Source of the DNA: Symmetrospora coprosmae | Taxonomy: Eukaryota; Basidiomycota; Cystobasidiomycetes; Symmetrosporaceae | DNA length: 64,000 nt | NCBI GenBank assembly: GCA_008802785.1 | Contig: VUYT01000002.1 | Location: 806,001 to 870,000 of the forward strand | Reading direction: 5' to 3' | Shown here: piece after piece, positions 44,701-56,097 of the stretch | Position numbering within the stretch: position 1 is the stretch's first letter | Layout of the letters: every line of letters begins with the position of its first letter | The notes under the pieces: generated by a model | Databases searched by the model: none | What the model saw: the letters and a program-made list of their open reading frames with translations, nothing else | What the model was told of the DNA's origin: nothing | Made by a program: the position numbers and the translations under genes

Positions 44701-46083
44701 GTGGCCAGAGAATCACAGTACATCAGCCGCGGGTCCTTGTCCAGGACACAGTCTCGTACGCTGTTGCCGATCGCAGAAGAGAGGAAGCCTACTCACGAAA
44801 GATGCTACTGTCCCGGTTGGTCCTCCTGTGCGCGCCTTGGTCGGCGAAGGAGGAGCGCACTGATCTTCTCCATCATCGTCCAGGCTGAGCTTCTCCGCCT
44901 GCCTCCTGACTTGCGACGCAAAGAGCGCCATGTTCCTGTCCTGCTCTTGAGGTTCTGCATGAGTTTCCATGCTCTGCGCATGTCCGTTCGCGTCGGTCCT
45001 CGCCGAAGTCGGCGTACATTGCTCAAGGAGCGTGGGCAGTCCCGCGACGAGCGATGCGACTGCCTGTCGCGGCGGCGTGAGATTGCTGTAGTCCAGCGTG
45101 GGGCGCGACGAGGGGGCGAAGGGAAAAGCCGAGCTGGGCGGGAAGGGCGAGTTGAGGTTGAGGTATTCGGACGGCAGGCCCGAGGAGAAGCCGTCCGCGG
45201 CGATCCCGCCCAGGTGCGGCGGCGCCGAGAAGGGAAAGAGTGCCGTAGACGAGGACTGGTCGAGCGTGCCCGTTTGCGAGTGTTGTTGGAGCATGGTCGA
45301 CGCCAGGGCGGACGGAGGGAGGTACGTCGAGAATTCAGAGTTGGTGCTCAAAGTCGAGAAGTCGAAGTCGGCGAAAGAGGGCGCAGAGGCGGGCATGTAT
45401 GCGTGAGCGTCTCGCGTGCTGTGCGAGGCGACACTGCCGTTACTGTTACTGTTGCTGCAGGTGCCGGCGTTGTGCGAGTGAGAGGCGGGCAGCGACATGA
45501 ACAGGCCCGAAGAGGGCTTGCGGGTCGGTGTGCTCTGGCACGGCTGCTGCTGGTGGTGGTTGAGCTGCTGCACGTCAAAATAGAAGCTAGGCTCTACGTG
45601 TGTCTGTGCCTGGTGGTCTGCGCTGATGACGCCGTTGCTGCTCCTCCTGCGCGTCGAGCGCGAGAGCTGCGAGGTGTGGTCGGACGATTTGCGCTTTGTG
45701 CTGCTTCGGAGAGGCGTTGAGGCAGCCGGCAGAGGGTAAGCGGGGTCCGCTGGATGTGCCTGCCATTGCTCAGGCCGGTGCCAATGCTGCTGCTGCTGTT
45801 GCCGGCTTGGAGTGCTCGTCGATGCTGGGAGGGACTGAGCGAGCTGCTGGGATGTGTACTTCTGCCGCTGCTGCTGTGGCTGCTGCCCTTGCTGCGTGGC
45901 GACGAGCTGGCCCCAAGCGGGTGCAGGACGATGTGACGAGGCTGCGGCAGGCGCTGGCACATCTGCCGTCCCCGCTCTTGATCTCGTCTTGCGTGTTGTC
46001 GTCGCTGCTGCTGCTGCCGCAGGCATGCCGGCGACCCGTCTGCGGGAGGACGCTGCAGCGAAGGTGGGCTCGATTGCGGTCAT
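41770..46083 (-). CDS. Very long HMG-box transcription factor (MATA-HMG / Prf1-Ste11 type)
   Basis: Predicted at roughly 1,350 residues. Exon 1 (MTAIEPTFAAASSRRR, 44.8-46.08 kb) is Gln/Ser/Pro-rich. A middle part reads VRDCVLDKDPRLMYCDSL and MFLPPMPPPANGAGLVLD. A basic stretch (TPRKTGRKERGHH) leads in phase into the HMG box: GRIPRPPNSWILFRSAKV, LGIPQAKISQMIG, then across an intron (about 44203-44293) VLWRNVTPDEKEYWDRKA and HRIKYPGYKFEP. RPPNSWILFR with KYPGYKF marks the MATA/Ste11/Prf1 class, which controls mating and pheromone response in fungi. An 800-residue Ser/Thr/Gln/His-rich tail follows. Two joins (about 44.75-44.81 and 44.56-44.62 kb) need a frame change that I could not resolve. No pheromone or receptor gene is nearby. 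Confidence 0.82.
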
Positions 46084-47301
46084 TGACCTGTATCGCCTCG
46101 CCTACGCCCGACGAGTGCAATGTGCTGTCGATGCGATGATGGTGTTGCTCTTCAGGTAGAGAGGAAGCCAAGCTGCGCGTCTGTGCCCGTCCATCCCGGC
46201 CCGATGTCAGTCAGAGGAGAGAACGTCCATCAACAGGAGGGACATCCCATCGCATGAAAGGGGAAGGGGAAGATGACGAGAAGCAGGCATCAGCATGAGC
46301 AGTGCAGCATCTCTGACTCCATGCTGAGACGCAGCCCACCGTTGACTGCCGTCCGTGTGCTGGCCAGCGGCGCTGCTTGAGCCCAGAGGTTGCCTGGAGG
46401 ACGGGTCAGTGCTGTATGAATACCAGTTGAGGCGATGCTGCTGCTCGATGGAGGAAAGGGCGCGAAGAATGGAATGCACAATGTCGTCGATATGTCGCAG
46501 TCAGACGAAGCGAGAGGGCAGCAGTGATCCACCACAGCATCAGCATCAGCCGAGCATCCCATCCCCTCAGCGAGCAGCGGGCCCCTGCTCTCTCTCTCTC
46601 TGTCTCAGGGGGGGACAGGTCTGTGCGCGCGAATCTCCGCCAACTCCGACCGACCGAGACGGCCCGAGCGCAGCAACGTCGACGGGTCCACAGCGGGCAC
46701 GAACTCCATCTTCTGCTCCGCTCCAGCACCATCGCGAGACGAGATGCGAGACGACACGCCTTCTGGCTTTTGAGATGCTGCTGGCGCCATGTTGGCTGGC
46801 CTGTTTGGGTGCCGTCGCTTTTGTGTCCAGGCGCCCCGCGAAGGCAGCGAACGACGGAGAATCGGATGCGGCGGCGGCGGCAGTGGCAGAGGGTCGGAGA
46901 TCCTCCTCTAGATGGACGCGTAGGACAGTTCTGCTGCTCTGCTATGTATCGTGCACATCCCTAGGCGCACCCTCATCCAGGAGATCAGCATTGGAGCTCT
47001 GCAAAGGAGCGCCTCCGCTTCACCTGATTGCACACGGAAGAGCGCGGGGCGTCGACAGAAAGCGGGAATCAAGGAGAAGCCGATAAATGCGCACCGCTGC
47101 ATGCTGCATTGCATAGACGCCAACTACGTCTAGCTGCCCCAGCTCGAAACAACCCCCAAAATCGACAAAGACGAAACAACCCGGGGCCAACGACCACATC
47201 GCTGCGCGCCCGGGCAAAGAAATGACAACGAAGAGGAGAGAGAGAGAGAGGGGGGGTGGAGAGGAGGGTGGAGGGAAAGAAAGTGCATGGCAGAGACACG
47301 T
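46084..47301. promoter_or_regulatory. Long upstream region of the HMG factor
   Basis: 1.2 kb with many short frames on both strands but no supported gene. It includes CT-rich runs (46591-46606) and a GA-rich run (47236-47262). A long leader or promoter suits a regulatory gene. No AAC-CCTTTG-type pheromone response box was found by eye. Confidence 0.5.
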
Positions 47302-50300
47302 CTAGCCGCTACCGTCAACGTACCGCATCGACATCGGGCACTGCGGGAGCGGAGAGCGACGCAAGTCAGTCAGGTGAGGATGCAGAGACAGAAAGCGCGT
47401 TCCGGAGCCAAAGACCCACCTTGTTGGCGTCGGGCACCAGGTTCTGCCCGCAGGTAGTCGTAATCTGCACCAGCTGGCTCTTGAGGCCCTCGGAGAGATC
47501 GTACCAGCACGTCGTGTCGCTAGAAGAGGTGAAGAAGCCTTGTGTCAGCTTGTGAACCAGTCAAGCTGCATTCTGCAGTGACCGAGGCGGGGACCAACGA
47601 GTAGTTGCACTGCAGCACCGTAGAGCCAAGGATGAAGCTGTCTCGGAACCAGCCTTGCTTCTGCGAGGATGCGAAAGGCGAATACCGACGCGTCAGCCAA
47701 TGCATCCCGCAATACTGCATTCGACAAAGGAAAGCGGACGCACCGGGTTCGGGCACGACGCCTGGGCCGCTCTCTGGTAGCAGAACCTGTCCGGGAAGGT
47801 GGCCTTGTTGTCGCCGAGGAGGGTTCCAGAGTTGCGATCATAGACACACGTCTCCGCATAGCCTTCTGGCGTTCGGTAGTTGCACTGTCGCGAGACGGGT
47901 CCTCATCAGCCTTGCCCACCTTCATCGAGGTGAGGCGCTCGCCGACTCACATTGATGCCTCCGTTAGGCCCGACTTGCGGGTCGACGTACTGCATGTTGA
48001 GGCTCGATCCGGATCGCGCGTCCGTAGCAGGGCAGACGAAGAACATGCCGAGTGCGCCCGAGCGGTACTGCTTGGCGACATTGTCGTTGTACCCAGAGTA
48101 AGGGCTCGCGCCAATCATCTGCGGCTGGCACTGTCCGCATGCAGAGTCGTAGACGAGGCCACCGCGGATGGCGGGCGACTTTGAGTAGACGCACGACATG
48201 CGGTTCGCGCCGCCAGGGTTCTGCACACCGCACTGCGAGTTATTGGAAGCATCCGTGCCGTGCTGGTAGGGCTGCTTGCCGTCCCTCGTGGCGGGGCAGG
48301 TCTGGCGCGCTACTGCAACTTCTGTTTGTGTAGGGAACGTCCTCGTGAACGTTGTAGTCGTAATAGACGTGCTGACATCGAAGCTGTGGAGCATCAAGGG
48401 CAGTGTCAGGCGGCCGCCACCCAAGAAGCCTCAGCGGCAAGAATACTCACTCCTCGAACCGCTCCGTCTTTGTCGTCGTGAAGGGAATGAAGGACGTCGT
48501 TTCTGTCTGGATCGAGGTGTAGGCCGTCACAGTCTCGGTTTCGCGCAAGGTATTTGTGCCAGTAGTGCGCGTTGACTCGACAATCTCGCCAGCCTGGTAG
48601 CTGGTAGCGAGCTCGGCCGGCAGGACCGACGTGACCGTGGCATCTTCAGGCGGCGCCACATAGGCTCGGCAGAGCGCAGACAGCCCTTCGGGATTCGAGG
48701 CGAAGGCCCTGTTGAACCAGGTGACCGGGTCGGCGGCGCACGAGGTATCGAGACGCTTCCTGAAGTAATTGTTGATCTGCGTGGTGGTGCTGACAATCGG
48801 GAAAACGCTTGAGGTGGTGACAGAGGTGACTGTGCAGCGCAGGCACATAACGAAGCGATCAGCTTGATGCTCGAGTGGGAAGCTAGCACATCCATCACGC
48901 ACTGAACTCCGTGAAAGTCGAGGTCAGCGAAATGCGCTCCGTACTGGTAGCCACGGCCGTGGAGGTGGTCTCGACGCTCGTGCCCGTCACAACAGTGGCC
49001 GTCGTGGTGCGAGTTATCGAGGACGTGGCCGTGGCGGCCGTCTGGCGGATCCGCGTCAGCCTGTCGGCCGAAATGGTCGTCGTAGCTGTCGGAGGAGGCT
49101 GAGACCGGACTGTCTCCGTGAAAGTAGGGGTCGCCGTGCCAATGCGCTGCTGGCAGAGGCTGGTGAGCATCGACGGGTTCGCATTGGCCGTCTGTGGGGT
49201 CAGACTAGGATCAGCAAAAGTCGGCCGTCAGGCTCGGACGTCGGCAAGATACGCACGCAGTAATTCCAGTTCTGACGCAGGTTCTCTCTCTGCGTGGCCG
49301 TGGCTTGCGTCGTCTGCGTGACCCGCGTAGTTGTCCTCGTCAAGGAGGTTTGGGTGACTAGGCGGAGATGCGGAGACGTCCGGTGGCGTCAGCTTGCTTC
49401 GAGAATGTGATAAAGCTCGGCAACAGGAAACAGGACTCACGGGTGCTGGTAGATGTGGTAGTAGTCTGCACGGTGGAAGTCTCGGTGCGCTGGACTACAT
49501 GAGCAGGCAGGCGTGTCAGCCTGGCTATCGACGTTGGCAGGCGAGCTCCATCGAGACTTACGGTTTCGGGACACCGTGATGCTGTGCGGGTTCCGCGCCA
49601 TGAAGTAGATGAGCGTAGCCGGAGTGACCTTCCACTGTATCGGTTCCAGCGCGGGCGCATCGATTAGCTACATTCCTCCTTGCGCCTGCACGCAGGCCGA
49701 CCGGCGTCAAGCTCAAGCGAGCTTGCCGACGTACGTATTTGTTGCACTCGTGCTCCTCATCCTCCTGTCCCGAAATCTTGTTGGCCGCATTCTCGAGCTG
49801 AGTCTCGATATCTCCGACTATACGCAGACGCACAAAAGCAGTCTCAGCTATCTGGGCTACGAGGAGGGTGACAGCCGACACTCACGTTCGATGATGCTCT
49901 GCGCTTTGAGGCATCCCGGGTCATCATCTTCGTAGATGGCGCGCGGGTCAAGCGCCTTCTTGGCAAAGTACTCGGCAACTTCCTCGTTCGTAACCTGGCG
50001 GCCGGCGAATGGTGCTGGCGTAGGCGCGGCGGTCGGGATGTGGTCGCGGCGAACGTATGTTGTAGCAGTGGCCGTCTGGGTCTGGATGGCGACGAACGAG
50101 ACGATAGCTGTCGAAGGGATGACGGTAGTCGCGAAGGCGTAGCCGGTGGCGAAGGACTGCAAAGGCCATGACAGAGGTCAGCTTGCCGCCGCTTTTGGAA
50201 CACAGCAGAAGAGCGGGCCAATACGCAGACGTACAGTCGTTGTCTGAGTCTGGTACTGGATCGAGTTGCTGTGGGAGGGAGCGGGTAGGCAGATATCAGC

Positions 50301-50994
50301 GCTGACTGTAGCGCAAGCGGGGCGAGGGAGGACTACACTGTGCTTACACGTAGATGGTGGCGGGCGGGTCGACGTAGCTGGTGGTGGTGACGGTAGGAGC
50401 GTGCTTAATGGCCCACTCTCGGCATTGAGCAATAACACAAGCCTGCAGGTTGCCGTAATGGAGGCGAGTATCAGCATCTTTGTGAAGACATGAAGGCACA
50501 GCCAAGGCGCGCACTCACGGTCACTGCCATTTTCTGCAAGTTTGTGCACCATCCAACCAGGTCAGTGGCAGTCTCTACTGCGTCGTCATGCCTCGAGCAC
50601 GCCGACTCACCCCGAGCTCCCAAAGAGCCTCTCCAAGCTCAAACAGCTCCGAGAAGCCACGCTTGTCAATGCTCATGTTCTTTGCAGCGAGCTCCTCCTC
50701 GCGCTTTGCCATGATCTGCTCAATCGTGTACTCTGCAGAGTAGTCCATGCGCTTGCGCGGGGGGTTGACGGGCTTCTTGGTGAGAATGATGTCGGCCTGC
50801 GGGACGAAGGGCGTCGGAGCGGCCGAAGGTGGGAGGACGGACGACGATGTGGTGCTCGTGGTCTTTGCGGCGCTGCCTCGGCCCAGCCCGAGCGAGGCCT
50901 TGGACGACGTCGTCTGTCCTTCGGCGAGCGTGACGGCCAGGAGGATGGCTGCCAGCGCGAGCATGAGCGCCCGGCGTGGTACGACGACCACCAT
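47302..50994 (-). CDS. Secreted, exon-rich Ser/Thr- and Cys-containing protein
   Basis: Signal peptide MVVVVPRRALMLALAAIL ending near AEG, then a propeptide-like part with a dibasic site (NMSIDKRGFSELFE). About 15 small exons follow, some under 20 residues: ACVIAQCREWAIKHA, TVIPSTAIVSFVAIQTQ, LDPRAIYEDDDPGCLKAQS, DIETQLENAANKISG, ATLIYFMARNPHSITV, QTTTTSTSTR, VTQTSLTRTTTRVTQ, and a Thr-rich stretch. A globular segment FRKRLDTSCAADPVTWF follows. The C-terminal region is cysteine-rich: CPATRDGKQPYQHG, SQCGVQNPGG, CVYSKSPAIRGGLVYD, CGQCQPQMIGASPYSG, CNYRTPEGYAETCVYD, FCYQRAAQASCPNP and CWYDLSEGLKSQLVQ, ending CPMSMRYVDGSG. I know no matching family. Ser/Thr-rich linkers suggest O-glycosylation. 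It probably acts outside the cell or at the wall. Confidence 0.75.
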
Positions 50995-51934
50995 GGCGGG
51001 ACGGGAGAAGACTTTTGTTAGATGTGAAAGAGGGTGCGCGCAGCAGGTGAGCTGCCTTCAGTGGGGAGGTGGAGGCGGTAAAGGAAGGTGGGGACTGCAA
51101 CAAGCAGAGGCGTGGATGTGCGATGCGGACTGGAAGGAGGAGGAGGGTGAGGACGATGGTCTCGAGGGTGGGATGAGCGAGGAGCGAGAGCGAAGGGGGT
51201 CTGTCTGTTTTTCCAGCTCGACGAAGCCCCGGTGCGGCCCGGAGCATTTGCCTTGACACACAGACGGCACACACACACGGGCCCCTGCGAGGAATGTCAG
51301 TCGCATGGCAGCAGGCTCAACTCCTTTTCGCAACCTTCAGAGTCCAGGCATTGGCAAATCTTGAGGAATGCGGGCGTGTCAGGGCACCTTCCACCCCTCT
51401 GAAACGGCTGCGTGGGTCCTGGCATGGAGTGGAGGCGAGAAGTTCCAAGCGCTGAACCGCTCTTGCCGAGTCGGAACCCCGCACATGCCGTTGACAGCTC
51501 GCACAAGTTTCGTGACTCGGTGCCGAAAAACAGAGGGCAGAATGAGACTATACTCATAGGTCTGGGCAGAAGTAGGGATGCACGTGTGCTGCTCCACGCG
51601 TTGGCAGCAGAGAGGTGGATGGAGGGAGGGTTCAGGCAGAGGCAGAGCGACGACAGGCGGAGTGCGTTCATAACAAAGTACGAGCTGGCAGATTCGCGAG
51701 TGAAAGACTGTGATTTGCAGAAGGTGCAGTGCGCGGACGCCCTACCTCACCCCGACTCCGCAGGCGAGCCCTCAGAACCCAAAGAACACAAGAGAGCCCG
51801 GCTATGATAGCAAAGAAAGACGCAGAGGGAGAGAGGTGTAGGATAGATGAAGTGCGACAAGTGCGCGAGACAAGTCCGAGGTTCGCAGCTCTCGACGGGC
51901 GGAGTCCTCGGAGCGTGCCTATAGGCTAAGCCGC
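50995..51934. promoter_or_regulatory. Upstream region of the 47.3-51.0 kb gene
   Basis: 940 bp between two secreted-protein genes on the same strand. GA/CT-rich tracts (51120-51200, 51600-51650) and scattered short frames; no supported gene. Confidence 0.45.
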
Positions 51935-53244
51935 TCAGGGGCGAGCCACGGTCGTCGTGGCTGTCTTTGTGACCGTCGTGTACGAGAAGACGGCCTCGCT
52001 GCGAAATTGGATGGAGGTTGCGAACATTAGCGCGTACTCCGAGTGCATTTCGAGCGGATACACCACTGACTAGGTGTGGACCACATCCGTCTGCGTGAAG
52101 TAGACAGTGGAAGTATCGGTGCCTGCCAGGAAGAGCGGCTGCTGAGCACAGTAACAACATTCTGTGTGCCGAGAGCTCTGCTCACCTTCGATGATTCTGA
52201 CACCGGGAATAGTCCAAGTCGTAGTAGGCGCTGCAAGCTCATAGGTGACGGCGTCGCTGCGAGCAGAACGGATTAGCGTACGTCAAGAAGCAAGCGAGAG
52301 CCGTAAGCAACCCACCCGACGATGAAAGTCTGGGTACGTGTGGTGGGAGCGGGTAGGGCAGTCGGAATCGCCGCGGCACAGGCTGCAAGCGCACATGCGA
52401 GTCAGCTTCTAACCGGCTCGAACAGGACGCTGAGACCCGCACGCACCGTTCTCGACGATCCAGACCCATTCCGAATCGGAAAAGTAGTTCTCGCCCTTCT
52501 GGAGATACTGTGGCAGAGCAGGGCACGAGGCTGCCTGGCGCTTGGCAAGGGCGCGATCCTCCTCGGTGGGCGTCGAGCCGCGCTTCTTGACCATCTTTGG
52601 CGCTGCCGTTACGGTCTTGAAGACGGTGTTGGTCTAAGCGGAGCCGGCTGGTCAGCGGACCGTATGTACGCGAGCCTCTTGAGACGCCCGACGCACCTGG
52701 GTGAACTTGCCGACAGTCAAGGAGGTCGTGCTGGTCGTGTAGTCGGTCGCGATGGGGATGTTCCTGACCTCCGTGATGCGGCCCTGGATCGTCATGTCTG
52801 GATCTTCGACAATGCTCATAGCAGCCGCACCGCCAATGGTAACAGCCGTAGGCGTAGCGACGCTGACGGTGCGTGTGGTGCTGCGGGTTTCATGCTGGTC
52901 AGTCGAGCGCGGATACTGGCACAGGCACTTCTTCTCCTTGTCCACGCTCACGTCGGGTCCTGCGCGGAGGGAGGAGCACACTTGAGGTAGGCAATGCAGA
53001 AGGGCTGGTAGCGGTACTTCTGTGGGTGGAGGAGGCGAGCACCGCGCAATCATGGGTCAGTCTCCGCTCCCGGACATGCGCCACCAGCGCGGAGACTGCG
53101 CAAACTCGCCTTGATGGTGCTGACGAGGGCAGGCTGCATCGAGACGACTGCAGTTCCAACGCGCTCGGGGATGTAGGCTGCGGCCTGGACCTGGTGAGCT
53201 GCGCCGAGGGCGAGCATGGCAGCGGTGAGGAGTCCTGCGTGCAT
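51935..53244 (-). CDS. Secreted protein with Kex2-type processing site
   Basis: Starts MHAGLLTAAMLALGAAHQ, a clean signal peptide, then YIPERVGTAVVSMQPALV. Further exons: KYRYQPFCIAYLK, VDKEKKCLCQYPRSTD, a Thr/Val-rich stalk (TRTVSVATPTAVTIGG), MTIQGRITEVRNIPIATD, TNTVFKTVTAAPKMVKKRG, then a dibasic site in ALAKRQAASCPALPQ followed by GENYFSDSEWVWIVENGAC. Smaller exons give AAIPTALPAPTTRTQTFIVG, YELAAPTTTWTIPGVRII, GTDTSTVYFTQTDVVHT and a last block SEAVFSYTTVTKTATTTVARP. About eight exons. Its layout (signal, Cys pairs, Thr-rich repeats, KRQA) resembles its neighbours at 47-51 and 56-63 kb, so I treat it as part of the same cluster. The family is unknown. Confidence 0.7.
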
Positions 53245-54011
53245 GGTGAGGGGGCAATAGGTAACGACTGTGGGAGCGCGCGTGTGCGAGGGAGGGTGAG
53301 TGAGGTGGAGGACGGTGAAGACGAAGCGAATGCAGGGCAGTCAGTCAGTCCAGAGGAAGGAAGGGGTCCATGTCGAGGCCTCGACAGCCTCCGAGTCGCA
53401 AGAATGGCCATGAGTGTGCCCCGAGCGGGGCAGAAACCCTTTGGTGACAGAACTGCCGCCGTTTCTGCCCAGAACTCTGTTGCGGTGTTTTTGTCAGAGG
53501 CGGATGCGGCGCGTGCCTTGTTCGAGACCCACGCGAGCACAGGGGCGGCACGTGTGGTCAGTGGGGACGGGGATGGAATGGAATGGAATGGACCGGTCCT
53601 GCCGCACGGTGAAGTTCAGTTCGCTCAGCACGCCTCTCCATGCCTGTTGTCGGTTTCCCTTTGACAGAACAGCGTTTGCAAGAGAGCGAGAGAAGCGATC
53701 CAAGCCTCCGAGCCGGTGTTGGTTGGTGAGTTGTTGCGGGCGCCGTCGGCAAGTGGCGGCGAAGGATCCGTGCTGGATCTGGCCCACAACTTCGTCTTTA
53801 CCGTTTTTGCGCTCCTGCCCATCAAGCATAGCATACGCATAGGCACAAGCAGAGACCGCATCGACATCTCCGTACCGAACACCACTGTCTTTACTCCCCA
53901 TCAGTGCCTCCTCCTCCGGCTCGCTGCTATCTCGCAATCCCCTCCCCAACAACCTCATCCCACGCTCATTCATCACCCACGCTCTCTCAACCCAGCTCAA
54001 CCATTCACAAG
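53245..54011. promoter_or_regulatory. Divergent promoter between two secreted-protein genes
   Basis: 770 bp with no supported gene. Contains a GGAAT repeat at 53573-53592. Close to the plus-strand gene the sequence is C/T-rich (53921-54000), as in fungal leaders. Confidence 0.55.
53573..53592. repeat. GGAAT pentanucleotide repeat
   Basis: Three to four ATGGA/GGAAT units in the divergent promoter. Confidence 0.8.
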
Positions 54012-55132
54012 ATGCCCGCATCGCACACATTCACCCTCCTGGCCTGCTCTGCCCTCGCCCTCCTCAGCTGCCTCGGCTCCGTCGCCGCACGCCCGGGCAT
54101 CTTCAACGCCGCAAAGGGCATCCAGATCAAGGTCATTGCCAACCCAGGCAACAGCTGCGCCGACGTTGGAGAGGGACAGACGTGTGCTTGTGCGTATGGC
54201 CTGCTTCGGGATCTGCTTCGGGATCTGCTTCGGGACCTGCTTCGTACAGTCGCCCGGGGCTCTGGAGGGACGGAAGGAACCCTCTGAGCTGGAGCTGAAG
54301 CTGAATAAGAACACTCTGCTCTCACTCTCTATTGCAGACGTTCCCGATGATGACCCTGATAACGCGTTTTTCGGAAAGTTCTCGCTGTAGCTACCACAAG
54401 TGCAATGCTGAAGGCTGACTTAGTCTGCTCGGCCACCCTCAGGTTACTGTGGCCCGGATCTTATTTGCGTGAGTCATGCAAGCCAGAACGTCGCGCGGCT
54501 CACATAGCAAGCTGACCCGTCACGCTATCGTCCTCTCAATGCAGGCCTCGAACGGTGCTTTCTGCCGGGTGAGTATATCCAACGTGACTGAAGTCAACAT
54601 GCCCACTGACATCACCCCTCCTCCAAAGTCCGACGACGAGTGCTTCCGTGCGTGGGATATGCGCAACCACCTGACAAAAGCCCTATGCTGATCATTCTGT
54701 TGACTCCGTTTCGTAGAGTACTGCGGTACAGACGAGAAGTGCGGCGGTCTCGGCGCTTCATGGTGAGCGGCTCCCCGAGCTCAGAACGACAGGAAGGGAG
54801 CCAGACTGACCAGCTTCCCCCTGTCCCCGCGACCAGCTCGAGCAGATCTACCAACCACTACGATGTCAACGCCTTCACTTGCAACACACCCGGTAAGCCG
54901 GTATACCGCGCTCGCTCTGCCGCTCCCTCTGACAACTCCTCCCCTTATGCCAGAGACCATCTGCTCGCAGGACTCGTTTGGTGGCGTCTGCGTCCTGAAC
55001 CCGAGCGCCGTCCCGAGGAACCGCAAGCGCAACGTGCTCGAGCGCCTGGCGGCCATCAAGCGCGAGGAGGCCGAGCTGGCAGAGGCCGCAAAGGCGGTCG
55101 CTCTCCCGGGAGACGAGGTCCTGGATCTCTAG
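54012..55132 (+). CDS. Small secreted cysteine-rich protein (effector-like)
   Basis: Signal peptide MPASHTFTLLACSALALL up to about VAARPG, then IKVIANPGNSCADVGEGQTC. Exons: 54012-54189, possibly a second near 54341 (phase unresolved), 54443-54468 (YCGPDLIC), 54545-54568 (ASNGAFCR), 54629-54647 (SDDECF), 54717-54762 (QYCGTDEKCGGLGAS), 54837-54892 (CSSRSTNHYDVNAFTCN) and 54954-55132. The last reads ETICSQDSFGGVCVLNPSAV, then a dibasic NRKRN and an Ala/Glu-rich helical tail. About ten cysteines in CGPDLIC/CGTDEKC patterns suggest a knotted small protein. Seven introns in about 180 codons is striking. This is the general make-up of fungal effectors, but no known effector is recognised. Confidence 0.72.
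54201..54244 (+). repeat. 12-bp tandem repeat inside an intron
   Basis: Units of CTGCTTCGGGAT, about 3.7 copies, in intron 1 of the cysteine-rich gene. The unit length is a multiple of three and the frame stays open (LLRD repeated). Confidence 0.9.
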
Positions 55133-56097
55133 GCGCCTGCTCGGCGCTCTCGCCTGCGCATAGAGACAATCAGCAGTCAGGCGGGACTGTTCGCGCTGTT
55201 CCCCGCTCACCTCCGTCCTTCGTCGCCTTTCTTGTGGCTCCTTCAGGCTTTCTTCCCGGCGCTCCGCAGCAGGCCCCCCTTCCCACCTTCCCTCCTCTTC
55301 ACCTCTGCGGGCGCTGCGCTTCTTCCTCTTGGTCATTGGTCGTAGCACGTTCACATGCGGTCGCAAGGACACTCTAGAGTCTATAGCCAGCTCGCTGCGT
55401 TGTCTTTCTACCTTTCGCATGGCGAACGGTGCGGGCCCCTTTTTCGCGCCTATCAAGCATCTCCTCTTCTACATAGAGCCCCGTCGATGCTCGCCTGTTC
55501 ACAGTATCGCTCCTGCCCAGCGCTTGAGCCGCGCCGCCTTCGACTTCGCGGACATCCGCCGCTCTCGCACAGCACGACTCGGTCGGTTGCCCTTGTTTTG
55601 GCGAAGGGGCGCGAGCGTGCGCGAAAGGCATGGATGCCGTAACACTTGCAACGGAGCTGTGCCGTTCCAAGCGAAGAAGTTGAACGCACGCGGGAGCGAG
55701 CTCGAGCCTCCTGACATGCCTCCGAGTCGGCCGTCAGTGGGTCCAGGCGCCCTCGGCCTCGACGCTGTCCCCTGGGCCGGGCCACACGGCAAAGGGGGAA
55801 GGGTTCCGTGCGCCGCATCCCCACATGGCAGAAGCACTCGGATATGTCGGCGCTGATCCCGCTGGTGGCAACCGTCGTGGTCTACGAACCCCTCCGAGCC
55901 TCCACTGACGGCTTCGTCCTCGACAATCTCTGGACCTCCTCTGCCGAGCATCCTTCGCCCTCATCCGGTACACTGACACGACTTCTCACTCTCTAGAAAG
56001 CTCACACTCGTTCATCAGCAGTCCTTCTGATCCCTGAACCCCTTCTCTCCAAGTTTCCCGCTCGACTCGGCTGCCTCCGGGTCAATTCGTGCACACG
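55133..56097. other. Intergenic, 5' of the stalk-and-head gene A
   Basis: Almost 1 kb. Long open frames on both strands lack protein character. I see no gene or named element; a C/T-rich stretch (56030-56075) leads into the next start. Confidence 0.45.

Noticed and set aside
41770-46083. A mating-type locus
   Set aside because: The HMG factor is of the right class, but no pheromone, receptor or homeodomain pair is present nearby.
55329-55856. A gene on the plus strand before protein A
   Set aside because: Long overlapping frames on both strands, rich in Arg, Pro and Ser, without motifs or splice logic.
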